A DNA stretch of 64,000 nucleotides from assembly GCA_038501195.1 (NCBI GenBank), contig JBBPUQ010000006.1:186001-250000 (forward strand), written 5' to 3'. Positions 1 through 9,979 of the stretch are shown one piece after another. The notes under the pieces were generated by a model. That model had not been told where the DNA came from. It searched no databases and worked only from the letters and a program-made list of their open reading frames with translations. Within the stretch, counting starts at the first letter, position 1; every line of letters begins with the position of its first letter. Origin of the DNA: Nemania diffusa (lineage: Eukaryota > Ascomycota > Sordariomycetes > Xylariales > Xylariaceae). Both the position numbers and the translations under genes were made by a program.

Positions 1-1
1 T

Positions 2-1977
2 TCGCCGAAACGCACTGCATCTCTGTTCGACGGCAAGGCGCCAGGGCCTAAATATGCCGCTGTCAAAGAAATGGAACTTGTAAGTTCATTGGATACCTTG
101 CGCCGACGCCGCATGTAACCCGGGCTGCCTCGAAGAATGTGGATTAACCCCTTTTCAAGGCCCTGACAGATATAAGGCAAGAGATAAAAGCCCTGGGAGA
201 GGATGAGGACATTATTAGCATCGACGCAGATGACCTGCATGCCCATGGCTACTCGGAATGGTCAACGGTCAACCCGGATGGCCTCCCTGTGGCCGTGGTG
301 TATCCGCGGTCGACGGAGCAGGTGTCCGTCATCGCCCGCATCTGCCACAAATACCACGTCCCGATCATTGGCTATTCAGGCGGTACGAGCCTGGAAGGGC
401 ATTTCTCCGCGCCGTATGGCGGCATCAGCGTGGACTTTGCATATATGGTGCGCATGGCTCTAATTCATTGGTCCTTAAACCTAGGAATTGATTTTCGGCG
501 ACATAGGTAGGCATGTGATGGTGCACCGGGAGCTAACTGGAAGCGAGTAGGATAAAATCATACAATTCAACAAGGATGATATGGACATTGTTATCCAACC
601 AAGCATCGGGTGGCAGGAGTTAAATACGAAGCTTAGCCAGATGGGCAGTGGTCTTTTCTTCCCCATTGATCCTGGTATGTACGCGCGAACGCAATAGCCA
701 CAGTCCCTTATGTACCGGCTCACTGGTTAGAAACGATGAGAGCAGACCAGTTTTTGCTAACATACTCAGGCCCGGGCGCCAAGATCGGCGGCATGATAGG
801 GACCAATTGCTCGGGCACCAACGCTGTGAGGTACGGCACGATGAAGGACTGGGTGATCAATCTCACCGTGGTCCTGGCCGACGGGACAATCATCAAGACG
901 AGGCGCCGCCCGCGGAAAAGCTCGGCCGGGTACAATCTCAACGGCATTTTCGTCGGCAGCGAAGGAACACTTGGCTTGGTAACCGAAGGTCCGCGCTGTC
1001 TATCTCTCTCTTCCCCAGAATACCTCCAAATATGGAAGAGGATCTGACGAATTATGCATGACTAGCCACCCTTAAACTCGCCATCGTACCCGAAGAGACG
1101 TCTGTAGCGGTGGTGAGCTTCCCGACGATCCGCGACGCCGCAGCCGCCGCCGCGGGGATCATGCAGGCGGGGATCCCCGTGGCGTCTATGGAGGTCATGG
1201 ACGAGGTGCAGATGCGGGTGATCAACCTCGGCGGCGCGACGGCGCCGCGGGTATGGAAGGAGGCGCCAACTCTATTCTTCAAGTTCGCCGGCACCAAGGC
1301 GAGCGTCACTGACAACATCAGCCGCGTGAAAGGCATCACGGGGTCGAACAAGGGGAGCAATTTCGAGTTTGCGCGGGATGAGCGTGAGCGGAACCTCTTG
1401 TGGTCTGCGCGGAAGGAGGTCTTGTGGTCAATGTTAGCGCTGAGGAAAGAGGGTGAAGAAGTCTGTATGTTGTGAACCTATCCCATTTCTTTCCTTTCCT
1501 TTCCCTACTGTCTCCCCTTCCCTCCTCCTCCTCTTCATCCAATACCCGGCGGGCCGCGGATTGCGGTAAACGTTTATGACCCAACTAACGCGGCACTCAG
1601 GGAGCACGGATGTAGCAGTGCCCTTCAGCCGACTAGCAGAACTTATCGAGATCAGCAAGAAGGAGATGGACGACATGGGGCTGTTCGCGTCGATCCTGGG
1701 GCACATCGGGGACGGCAACTTCCACGAGAGCATCATCTACGACCGCACGGACGCGGCCGAGGTGGCCAAGGTGGAGCGCTGCGTCAAGAACATGGTGAAC
1801 CGCGCGCTGGACATGGAAGGGACCTGCACGGGCGAGCACTCGGTCGGCTGGGGCAAGAAGGCCTCGCTGCTGCGCGAGGTCGGCCCCGACACGCTCGCTG
1901 TTATGAAGCAGATCAAGCGCGCGCTCGATCCGTTGTGGATCATGAATCCAGGCAAGATCTTCGACGTCCCTTCCTGA
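2..1977 (+). CDS. dld1: D-lactate dehydrogenase (cytochrome), 5'-truncated by window edge
   Basis: FAD-linked oxidase of the DLD family; yeast Dld1 oxidises D-lactate to pyruvate in mitochondria and passes electrons to cytochrome c. Six exons give one continuous frame: 2-79, 160-447, 551-674, 770-988, 1066-1464, 1601-1977. The junctions restore family sequence, for example TGG-AGC-ACG (WSTDVAVP) across the last intron. Visible in order: PCMH-type FAD-binding domain ([23 protein letters not shown], then [37 protein letters not shown]), then the FAD-oxidase C-terminal domain ([35 protein letters not shown]). The N-terminus, including any mitochondrial targeting peptide, lies outside the window. 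Two donors are unusual (GTGCGC after exon 2, GTCCGC after exon 4) but in phase. The sequence is family-like throughout; exact substrate is inferred from the family. Confidence 0.95.
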
Positions 1978-3067
1978 TTTTCGAGTTGGCTAGATAAGAT
2001 GGGCGATTAGTTTTGATATCCTTGGTGTCATTTGGGTATGCCGCATTGGTCTGGGACTCTGGGACTCTGGGACTCTGGGGGGTACGTTGAGGCTCTCTGA
2101 TTGCATGTTTCTAGACAGCATGTCTCTATTTTACGAGAATTAGGTAAAACACCAGTAAACAGGCGAGGGGACTAGACTTCAATTCGATAGTTTGATGTAT
2201 ATGCAGCGTTGAACTCCTCATGGCAAATAGTGTGATATGCAACCATTTGCTCTGAGAGTGCGCACAGTTAAAACAGCTGGAGAAGGGAACATCAATCTAG
2301 GGGATGGCCAGGGGAAAAAATAAAAGGAAATCACACCAATTGCTTAATCTTCTTAATAGATGTGTATCCTGGTTTCCTTCTGCTAGTTAGATGTATGTGC
2401 CTAAGCGAAGGTGCTAATGTTGTTGTTGTTGTTGTGTGTTTTCATCAGTTTGCGTCGTTGAATACAACTGGGCAAGATTGCTTAACTGTGGTAAGGAAAA
2501 GGAGGGAAGGGGGGCAAGCATACATGTACTATCAACCTCATACTAGCTTGTTACACGCACCTTCCATAGGTGCTCTCCAGTTCTTCAGGTAATACAACCT
2601 CGTATGCTGCTCGTATGATATCTTCCTACCTCAGGTAGGCGGTACCTACCTACCGACCTATGTACCTACCACAAACATGAGGTTATGTATTGAAGGAAGG
2701 GATTAGCCACTATTCCCATGGTGTCATCCGCACTCCTTCTCCTTTACTTCTATAACCTTTACAACATCTCTTGCTCCATCTAATCCTTGCCCGAGGTGCT
2801 TATACCCACCTATAGACGATGAGAAGAACTTTCTCATTGCAGCCTCATTTTCTCTCCCTTTTCCTCCTCTCGCTTCTTTTTCGCTTCCTTTGGCACTTGC
2901 ATAATTGAAAGCATCCAACTCTGCTACGCAACTGGAGCCACTCTGATTGTACTTACCTAGATACTTCTACTGTCGGTGAGACACTCAGCCACACTAAGTT
3001 GTTGATAGAACCAACACTCTGACTTCAATAAATACAGCCCAGCTATCGTAAAGTCAATATATGGGCC
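1978..3067. other. Intergenic: dld1 3' end to RdRP promoter
   Basis: No gene seen. It holds a small tandem repeat (CTGGGACT, 3 full copies plus a partial, 2051-2080) just behind the dehydrogenase gene, and a TAGG/CCTA-rich cluster at 2626-2671 (TCAGGTAGGCGGTACCTACC and relatives), one of the recurrent motifs of this window. Short ORFs here show no protein-like character. Confidence 0.6.
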
Positions 3068-6000
3068 ATGGGAGCCCAGACGCTATCTCCTGCCGAGCCG
3101 CCTGCTCCGCCTGCTCATGCAACATCCTCTGGTACTGCAGGCAGTGCAAGAAGCCGCAGAGGTCTCCCAACAATGCAACGATATGACATCAAACCAGACT
3201 GGCAAGACTGGAATGACCTGGCTATCCGCATCTCTCCCCTACCGCCGCTGACTACAACCCTTGACTTGGTCACATACTTTAAGCGCTATGGCAAGGTGGT
3301 ATATACTGAGATCTCCGAACCGAGGAAGGACTCTGCCATAGTCCGATTCTCGCCTCCCCCGCCTACCCCATTTTGGAGTGACCGAATGGACGTCGAGATC
3401 AAAGGACAGAGACATAGGTTTGGGGCTGTGCTACTTCCTCAGAGACCCCCAGAGAACGTCCTCACTCCAGGAGGACATACATACCCTGCCAAACTAACCA
3501 TGGAGCCTGCAAAGCTGCAATTCGGTCTACTTTCTCAGCCAAACGAATTCATGGCAATGAGAACCATAGAGAACGCACGGAACGATGAATTCTCTTTTCA
3601 AATGGACCTAAAGTTCACGAAGCTCGAGATCACCTTTTCTTGTATGATCGAGAATCCTCGTCGGACTGAGCCAAAACTCATACACCAGTTGTCCGTGTAC
3701 AAAGCACGCATCTTCTTCCCACACCTCGCGAAGATCGTCGTATTCGACGACGGCGATGACGGCGACGAATCCACATTCTCTGTGCTTATCCCACTACAGA
3801 GCCCGCCCATCTTTTTCAAGAGAGGCGAGGATGAGCCATCCCACTCGGCAGGGAAAAACTCATGGGGCGAATTCGATAGATGGAAACGCACCGTGGATGT
3901 CGTCTACGACACGGCCTGGTTTAAGGATGATAGAGTCTCTCTTCGGAGGAGAGAGCACCATTTTGTGGATATTGGAAAATGGACGACATACAAAATTACT
4001 TTCGCCAAGTCTAAGTCGAACATATCTATATGGGGAACAATGAAGAAGGCATTACAAGACTTCAACATATCGGTACTGAGCGATTTTACCAAAAGCTTAC
4101 ACACAGTTTCAGCAAGAAACTCGGACTTTTGGACAATACTGGAACCGGGCCCAACGGGTGGGAATCTCGCACTTCTTGCTGCCAGCGAAGAAGTTAACCT
4201 CCCATATGATGTGCGATACCAGCTCGAAGTCTGCATCTCTCAGCGGCGCTTCGATGAGGTTAACCTCGACGCCGATTTCCTCCGCAAGCTCACTAATCTC
4301 TCTAACGCACGCAAAGGGAATAGGAACCGAGCAAAGGACCTACTCACTTACGTTGCCGAGTCGGGGGGGCCGGGAGCAGGGGAAGGAGCAGGAGATGACC
4401 TTAACCTGTACCCGCAAAGATTCTACGATCCAATGGCAATTTTTACGGACAGAAACGCCCTGAACCACTACCCAGAGCTTGACATACCGTCTCACTGTGC
4501 TTGGATTAGAAAAGTGGTTATTACACCTTCCACTATGCATTTGAGTACCCCGAATCCGGAACCTTCGAACCGAGTCCTACGTCGTTACGCCCGGTATTCC
4601 GACCGCTTTCTGCGAGTCCAATTCACAGACGAGCAAGTGAAAGGAAGGATTTTCTCGTCGCCTAAGAGCGCGCAGCAAAACGCTCTATTCAACAGAGTAT
4701 TTCGCACGCTAGCAAATGGCATCGAGATAGGTGGCCGTCACTTCGAGTTTCTGGCTTTCGGAAATTCCCAATTTAGAGAAAATGGAGCCTATTTCTTCTC
4801 CCCTACTGACCACGTTAACTGCGATCAAATTCGAGAATGGATGGGCGATGTCACACACATCAGAGTCGTAGCCAAGTACGCGGCGAGATTAGGCCAATGC
4901 TTTTCCACCACTAGAGCACTCACAGACAGTCCGATTAGCCAGAGCGTCGAAAATATTGAGGATATTACTCGCAATAACTGGTGTTTTACCGATGGTGTTG
5001 GAAAGATCTCGCCCAAGCTGGCCGAATACGTTACAAAACCTCTCCGATTAACAGCAAAGAGAATCCCATCGGCATTCCAGTTTCGGCTAGGTGGTAGCAA
5101 GGGTTTGTTAGTTGTATGGCCTGACTTGACCTTCAACCAAGTCAGTTTACGACCATCTCAACAAAAATTTAGGTCTAAATCTACGCTTCTTGAGATTATC
5201 CAACCATCTCGTTTCTCAGTAGCTACGCTAAATAGACAGACAATCACGATTCTGAGCTGTTTAGGCGTCCCTGATACCGCCTTTCTTGCACTACAAAAAA
5301 GTCAGCTAATTGACTATGATAAGGCCATGGAGGATCCTGTAACGGCTATGCGTCTTCTGAGTAGGTTTGTCGACCAGAACGGCATTACTACAACGGTAGC
5401 CCAAATGATAAGTGATGGCTTTATGCGGACTAGAGAGCCTTTCTTTATGTGTATACTTCAGGTATGGCGCGCTTGGTCATTGAGACTACTTCGCGAAAAG
5501 GCCCGCATCGTGGTTGAGCAGGGTGCTTTTCTTTTCGGCTGCGTAGATGAGACTTTTACACTCCGCGGCTATCGTGAGCCCCAAGAACCCTCATCTGTCG
5601 ACCCTTCGAGCAAGGAATATGCCCAGATATTTCTTCAGGTGCCGAAACCAGGAGGCCAGACGGGAGATCTAGAAGGCCAGACGGGCGATCAGGATGGCTA
5701 CATGATCGTCAAGGGGCTCTGCGTCGTAGGTCGCAATCCATCTTTACATCCGGGCGATATTCGTGTCGTTGAGGCTGTGGATGTGCCTGCGCTTCGCCAC
5801 TTACGGGACGTGGTAGTGTTCCCAGCAAATGGCGATCGTGATATTCCGTCCATGTGTTCGGGCGGCGACCTTGATGGCGATGACTTTTTTGTTATCTGGG
5901 ATCAAAGTCTTATTCCACCGGAGCAGAACCATCCACCTATGATCCATGAGCCAATTAAGCCCGTGGAGCTTGACCGAGATGTACGACCTAGTGATCTTAT

Positions 6001-7081
6001 TGCCTTTTTTGTCACTTACATGAAGAACGATGCTCTTAGTACTATCGCTCACGCCCATTTAGCTCAGGCAGATCGACTGCAAGGAGGCCCTAAAAACCCG
6101 CTCTGTATAGAACTGGCCCAATTGCATTCTAATGCCGTCGACTACCCTAAATCAGGCCAACCTGCGCACCTCAAGGAGATACTGCGTCCTAGGGCATTCC
6201 CGCATTTTATGGAAAAGCCTGGTAGATCATACCGCTCCCACAAAGTCCTCGGGCAACTCTACGACGTAGTTAGGAAAGTGGAATTTCACCCAAACTACAA
6301 TAGTGCCTTTGACGAGCGCATCATCCGCCGATTCGCGGTAACGGATGACATGCTGAGAAAGGCGAGAATTATCAAGACGCAACATGACAGGGCACTAAGG
6401 CAGATCATGAACCAACGCGAGCTCGGCACCGAGTTCGAAGTCTGGAGCACCTTTGTCTTGACCAAGCCGCGTGTGGGCAGCGAGTATAAGATTCAGGAGA
6501 CAATGGGTCCTATCATAGCAAACCATCGTGAGCGCTTCAGGAACGCGTGCATCCATGTGGCGGGGTCGCGTGAACCAGCGGTCTTGTATCCGTTCATAGC
6601 AGCCACTTACCGTGTTACGTGGGAAGAAGTGCAGGGTCACAAGTCAGGCGAACCGATGCCGTTTATCAGCTTTCCCTGGATCTTTGAGCAGGAACTCGGT
6701 CGTATTGCCAACCTCGAGCAGGACTACCAGCTAGATAGCTTCCCGGGGGTCAAAATGGATGCTTACGTAGGGGATGGCGAGGGCGATGAGGCAGAGTATG
6801 AGCGTCTACTTGGCCTTGACGTGTTTGCTCAACCGTTGGAGGAAGTTGATGGTAAAGGGGAGAGAACTGGGGTTCGAGGAGAAAGTTCTATCGCCGAGCT
6901 AACTCAGCCTCAGCCGGAAGAGGAACTGATTGTGTTTGATGAGGTTGGGGGGCAAGGGACGCTTATGGGTACTCTAGGAGAAATTGCTATCGCTGAGCCG
7001 ACTCAGCTTCAGCCGGAAGAGGAGCTCATTGTGTTGGATGAAATTGAGACTGCGAGGTTGGAGCAGATCATGGGATTATAG
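3068..7081 (+). CDS. Eukaryotic (cell-encoded) RNA-dependent RNA polymerase
   Basis: Single-exon 1337-aa RdRP of the QDE-1/SAD-1/Rdp1 family. These enzymes make double-stranded RNA for Dicer in quelling, meiotic silencing or heterochromatic silencing. An RRM-like segment lies at about residues 50-115. The conserved FTDGVGKIS block begins at F640 and the catalytic double-psi barrel loop GGDLDGDDFFV has the metal-binding aspartates D934, D936 and D938. A helical C-terminal region follows. The DLDGD form and the length are closer to the SAD-1/Rdp1-like class than to QDE-1, which has DYDGD, but I cannot assign the paralogue. The last ~75 residues carry an acidic duplication, TQPQPEEELIVFDE and TQLQPEEELIVLDE. 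The start at 3068 is the first ATG in frame; an out-of-frame ATG sits 7 bp upstream. Key residues are intact, so it is probably functional. Confidence 0.96.
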   Translation: MGAQTLSPAEPPAPPAHATSSGTAGSARSRRGLPTMQRYDIKPDWQDWNDLAIRISPLPPLTTTLDLVTYFKRYGKVVYTEISEPRKDSAIVRFSPPPPTPFWSDRMDVEIKGQRHRFGAVLLPQRPPENVLTPGGHTYPAKLTMEPAKLQFGLLSQPNEFMAMRTIENARNDEFSFQMDLKFTKLEITFSCMIENPRRTEPKLIHQLSVYKARIFFPHLAKIVVFDDGDDGDESTFSVLIPLQSPPIFFKRGEDEPSHSAGKNSWGEFDRWKRTVDVVYDTAWFKDDRVSLRRREHHFVDIGKWTTYKITFAKSKSNISIWGTMKKALQDFNISVLSDFTKSLHTVSARNSDFWTILEPGPTGGNLALLAASEEVNLPYDVRYQLEVCISQRRFDEVNLDADFLRKLTNLSNARKGNRNRAKDLLTYVAESGGPGAGEGAGDDLNLYPQRFYDPMAIFTDRNALNHYPELDIPSHCAWIRKVVITPSTMHLSTPNPEPSNRVLRRYARYSDRFLRVQFTDEQVKGRIFSSPKSAQQNALFNRVFRTLANGIEIGGRHFEFLAFGNSQFRENGAYFFSPTDHVNCDQIREWMGDVTHIRVVAKYAARLGQCFSTTRALTDSPISQSVENIEDITRNNWCFTDGVGKISPKLAEYVTKPLRLTAKRIPSAFQFRLGGSKGLLVVWPDLTFNQVSLRPSQQKFRSKSTLLEIIQPSRFSVATLNRQTITILSCLGVPDTAFLALQKSQLIDYDKAMEDPVTAMRLLSRFVDQNGITTTVAQMISDGFMRTREPFFMCILQVWRAWSLRLLREKARIVVEQGAFLFGCVDETFTLRGYREPQEPSSVDPSSKEYAQIFLQVPKPGGQTGDLEGQTGDQDGYMIVKGLCVVGRNPSLHPGDIRVVEAVDVPALRHLRDVVVFPANGDRDIPSMCSGGDLDGDDFFVIWDQSLIPPEQNHPPMIHEPIKPVELDRDVRPSDLIAFFVTYMKNDALSTIAHAHLAQADRLQGGPKNPLCIELAQLHSNAVDYPKSGQPAHLKEILRPRAFPHFMEKPGRSYRSHKVLGQLYDVVRKVEFHPNYNSAFDERIIRRFAVTDDMLRKARIIKTQHDRALRQIMNQRELGTEFEVWSTFVLTKPRVGSEYKIQETMGPIIANHRERFRNACIHVAGSREPAVLYPFIAATYRVTWEEVQGHKSGEPMPFISFPWIFEQELGRIANLEQDYQLDSFPGVKMDAYVGDGEGDEAEYERLLGLDVFAQPLEEVDGKGERTGVRGESSIAELTQPQPEEELIVFDEVGGQGTLMGTLGEIAIAEPTQLQPEEELIVLDEIETARLEQIMGL
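6880..7055 (+). repeat. In-frame ~99-bp duplication at the RdRP C-terminus
   Basis: Two copies of a roughly 20-residue acidic unit (IAELTQPQPEEELIVFDE and IAEPTQLQPEEELIVLDE) sit about 33 codons apart. They are alike at DNA level too, with differences mostly at third positions and a few coding changes. This suggests an old in-frame tandem duplication that was kept. Confidence 0.8.
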
Positions 7082-7792
7082 CTTCTGGCTTTAAAGTGGC
7101 TGGCTTATGGGTGGCTTAAGAGTAAGTAGGAGCTGCCAGCTGGAAGAGGTTGGAGATTCTCAGTATTCGGGCACTGATGCCTTTGGCATATACAATATAG
7201 CTGTGCTTTAAGCAGAGTAACTGGTGATTTTTGCGGAATAGGCGATAGCAGAGAAATCTCAACCTAATACCAAGAAAGCTTGCTTCTGAATTGATCGAAA
7301 TTTCGCCAGAGATGTTCTGAAATCATTAAAATACTCACACCTGCGTTCTTGGCCTGGACAAGTATGTGCATGAAGTGGAGGTATCGCTTTATATACGTAA
7401 TCTCGTCATTAACGGTACTAGCTATGTATTTAAACGATTAGTGTTGCTTCTATTTTTTTTACCTCGCACCTTTTAGTGGGGAGCTACAGCATGGCGGGGT
7501 TCGAATTGTAGGTGGGGTGGGGGCTAGAGCTACAGCATACAAAGATACTGCGTAGGTACCTCAGGTAGGTACATGGCAGGAGCTTGTTTGGGTGACAGAG
7601 CTGGGCGGAAGAGGGTTTCTCCTTTGGCGAGTGCAGGAAAAAGTCTTGGCGACGCACATCCAATTTTCTGCCGCGGCGAGCCCAACACCTAGCAGAGCAC
7701 CCACTACGGCTTGACTGAAGCGAGACGATTGAATAATCCCCGACAACGACGACAACCTCCCCTATAGACTGTTCGTTCTCGCCATCTTCGAG
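7082..7792. other. Intergenic: RdRP 3' end to egd1 promoter
   Basis: No supported gene. The longest open frame, on the minus strand near 7484-7864, is Arg/Ser-rich and overlaps the egd1 promoter, so I treat it as chance. A GTAGGTACCTCAGGTAGGTAC motif lies at about 7553-7573. Confidence 0.5.
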
Positions 7793-7937
7793 GTAAGTCG
7801 AGTCGCGTCGGGCTATTTCTATTTCGCTGTCGCCTTGCTCTGGAGAGGCACGACGATGGTGCATGGCCGAGCAGCCAAGACTTCCCTACTTTTTACTTGT
7901 CTGACTAATTCTAATTAACGGATTCTGGGATATATAG
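7793..7937 (+). other. Probable 5'UTR intron of egd1
   Basis: GAG|GTAAGTCGAG donor, branch-like TTCTAATTAAC and a TATATAG acceptor enclose 145 bp ending 75 bp before the egd1 start codon. All three signals are good matches to filamentous-fungal introns. There is no coding on either side, so the intron would lie in the leader. RNA evidence is absent here. Confidence 0.55.
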
Positions 7938-8012
7938 AACTTCGTTCGATCTCCTCCCAGCCACCCCTCCCCCGCTTCCTCAAATCACCTCGAGATAGTC
8001 CTGTCCAACACC

Positions 8013-8860
8013 ATGGCCGACATCCAGGAGCTCCTCAAGAAGAAGTTTGGCGGTGCTGCCCCTGCCCGAACCGGTATGTTTTCCGCTCCATCCATTCATT
8101 CGTTCATGCACCTGTTCCAAGAGACGCTTGGATGGGATCCGACACCGGCAAATTGAGACAAACGAGGCTGATTGAGGGTATTTTCTCTTTGGTCTCGTAT
8201 AGGTGGAAAGGGTACTCCCAGACACAAGCAGAAGCGCAATGTTGCCCGCAGCGCCAACGACGACAAGAAGCTGCAGGCCACTCTCAAGAAGCTGAACACC
8301 CAGCCCATCCAGGCCATTGAGGAGGTCAACATGTTCAAGAGTGATGGTAACGTCATCCACTTCTCTGCTCCTAAGGGTAAGTCTAGCGTGACTTGACTCG
8401 CCGAGTCATGATGTTCCTCGTTGTGGTTCTTTTTTTGTTTTTTTGTTCTTTGTTTATGTTATTGTTGTTTAAATCGTTTGCCTATTTTGTTACCTATACT
8501 GTGCACATATTCATGCCTACTCAACTTCATACTCATACCCATGCATATACATTGCATACACATATATGCATACATGTAAACATGTTAGATTGACATAGGT
8601 TACCATGTATTGACATTTGTCTAGTCCACGCCGCCGTTCCCTCCAACACCTTCGCCATCTACGGCGCCGGCGAGGACAAGGAACTGACTGAGCTGGTACC
8701 TGGCATCCTCAACCAGCTCGGCCCCGACTCCCTCGCCTCCCTCCGCAAGCTCGCCGAGAGCTACCAGAGCATGACAAAGGACGCCAAGGATGGTGATGCC
8801 GATGACGACGACATCCCTGAACTGGTCGCTGGCGAGAACTTCGAGAGCAAGGTCGAATAG
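8013..8860 (+). CDS. egd1: Nascent polypeptide-associated complex subunit beta (BTF3/EGD1)
   Basis: NAC-beta pairs with NAC-alpha (EGD2) at the ribosomal exit tunnel and shields emerging chains. Three exons, 8013-8073, 8203-8376 and 8625-8860, encode 156 aa. The start reads [20 protein letters not shown], followed by the ribosome-contacting [13 protein letters not shown] stretch. The NAC domain follows ([59 protein letters not shown]), then an acidic tail ([17 protein letters not shown]). Length and ending match fungal EGD1 proteins. The second intron is long (248 bp) and rich in CATACATG-like alternating sequence; I see no snoRNA boxes in it. Confidence 0.97.
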
Positions 8861-9979
8861 ACTCGCTCCTATAATCATGGGCTCCCCGTAGCATGGGCTA
8901 ACAACCTTCCCATGCCATGACCTGCCGAGAACATGGCATCGCATTGCGTCACTCGGAAATGAATAGGATGGACGGACGGGGATGGGAAAGAACAAAAATA
9001 AGGAATTTGGGAATGACAGGAAAATCCCCTAATTGGCATTTGGTCCCGAGAACCGGTGTGGAGAGGACATGGAATAGCGCTCCCCCGTCTCTTCTCTTAC
9101 TCTTTCTCTCGCGCTCTCTGACGACATAGGGATGAATGAATGTATAGGGTCAAGGGGGAGTTTGGTAAGCCTGTTCTGGCATTGTTTTAAAGATGAGGGG
9201 TGAGGGTTTTCTACCATTCTCGATAGTTGACCGTTGTTCTTCGCTCGGGGTAGCTCTTTAAGCTGGTGGTCAGTGGGACTGTCCTCTACTATCAGGGTCT
9301 GGTAGATTTCCGTCCGTCATGGCCATCGTTCATGAAAGAAAAAAATATTCGACACAACACAAGCACGCTCATACATTCCCATGCCTGTTGTAGCTGTGTA
9401 TACTCGTAGTCATACGTAGCTTGGGTGATGTTGGTACCGGCTTCTCCCTACTTGCTTGCTCAATGAATTGGTATGAATGAGTAGATGGACGAATAGAATA
9501 GGTATGAGGGCTCTGGGGTGAGTAACAGCAGGGCTGACTCCGCTGCCTGCACTAGGGATGAAATTTAAATTTCCATCAAGTACTGAGACTCCTGCGTGCT
9601 CTTAGGTAGGTACGTAGTCTGCGTGATAAGAATAACGAAGCTATGCTAGGGGAAAAAACTTGGGGATAGGGTAATTAGGTTATGTAGACTTGCCCGTCTG
9701 CAGATTGTGCTGATATCTACAGTCCTGGTTGAGGATGGGCTAGCTACCTAGATAAGAAACTAAGTAAAATGGGGGATGATGTTGCGCATGAATAGATATA
9801 TGTAGATAGATTACCTCGACGTCCTTCGGAGATAGATCAGCTGGATGTGTGCTTCATTACTATCTACACCTCTACTTGCCTCGAAGTATTCGCCCATCTC
9901 CTGTTCCTACCTAGTTCCCAACCATCCAATACTGCAAAGAAGCGCCTAACGCTAAACTATAAAGCGCGCGTGTGTCAAC
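8861..9979. other. Convergent intergenic region egd1/tad1
   Basis: It lies between two 3' ends. It contains a TTAGGTAGGTACGTAG motif at about 9602 and otherwise nothing recognisable. A plus-strand frame starting at 9847 runs into the antisense of tad1 and is not a gene. Confidence 0.5.

Noticed and set aside
7484..7864. 126-aa minus-strand ORF upstream of egd1
   Set aside because: Covers the egd1 promoter and probable leader intron; composition is low in coding character.
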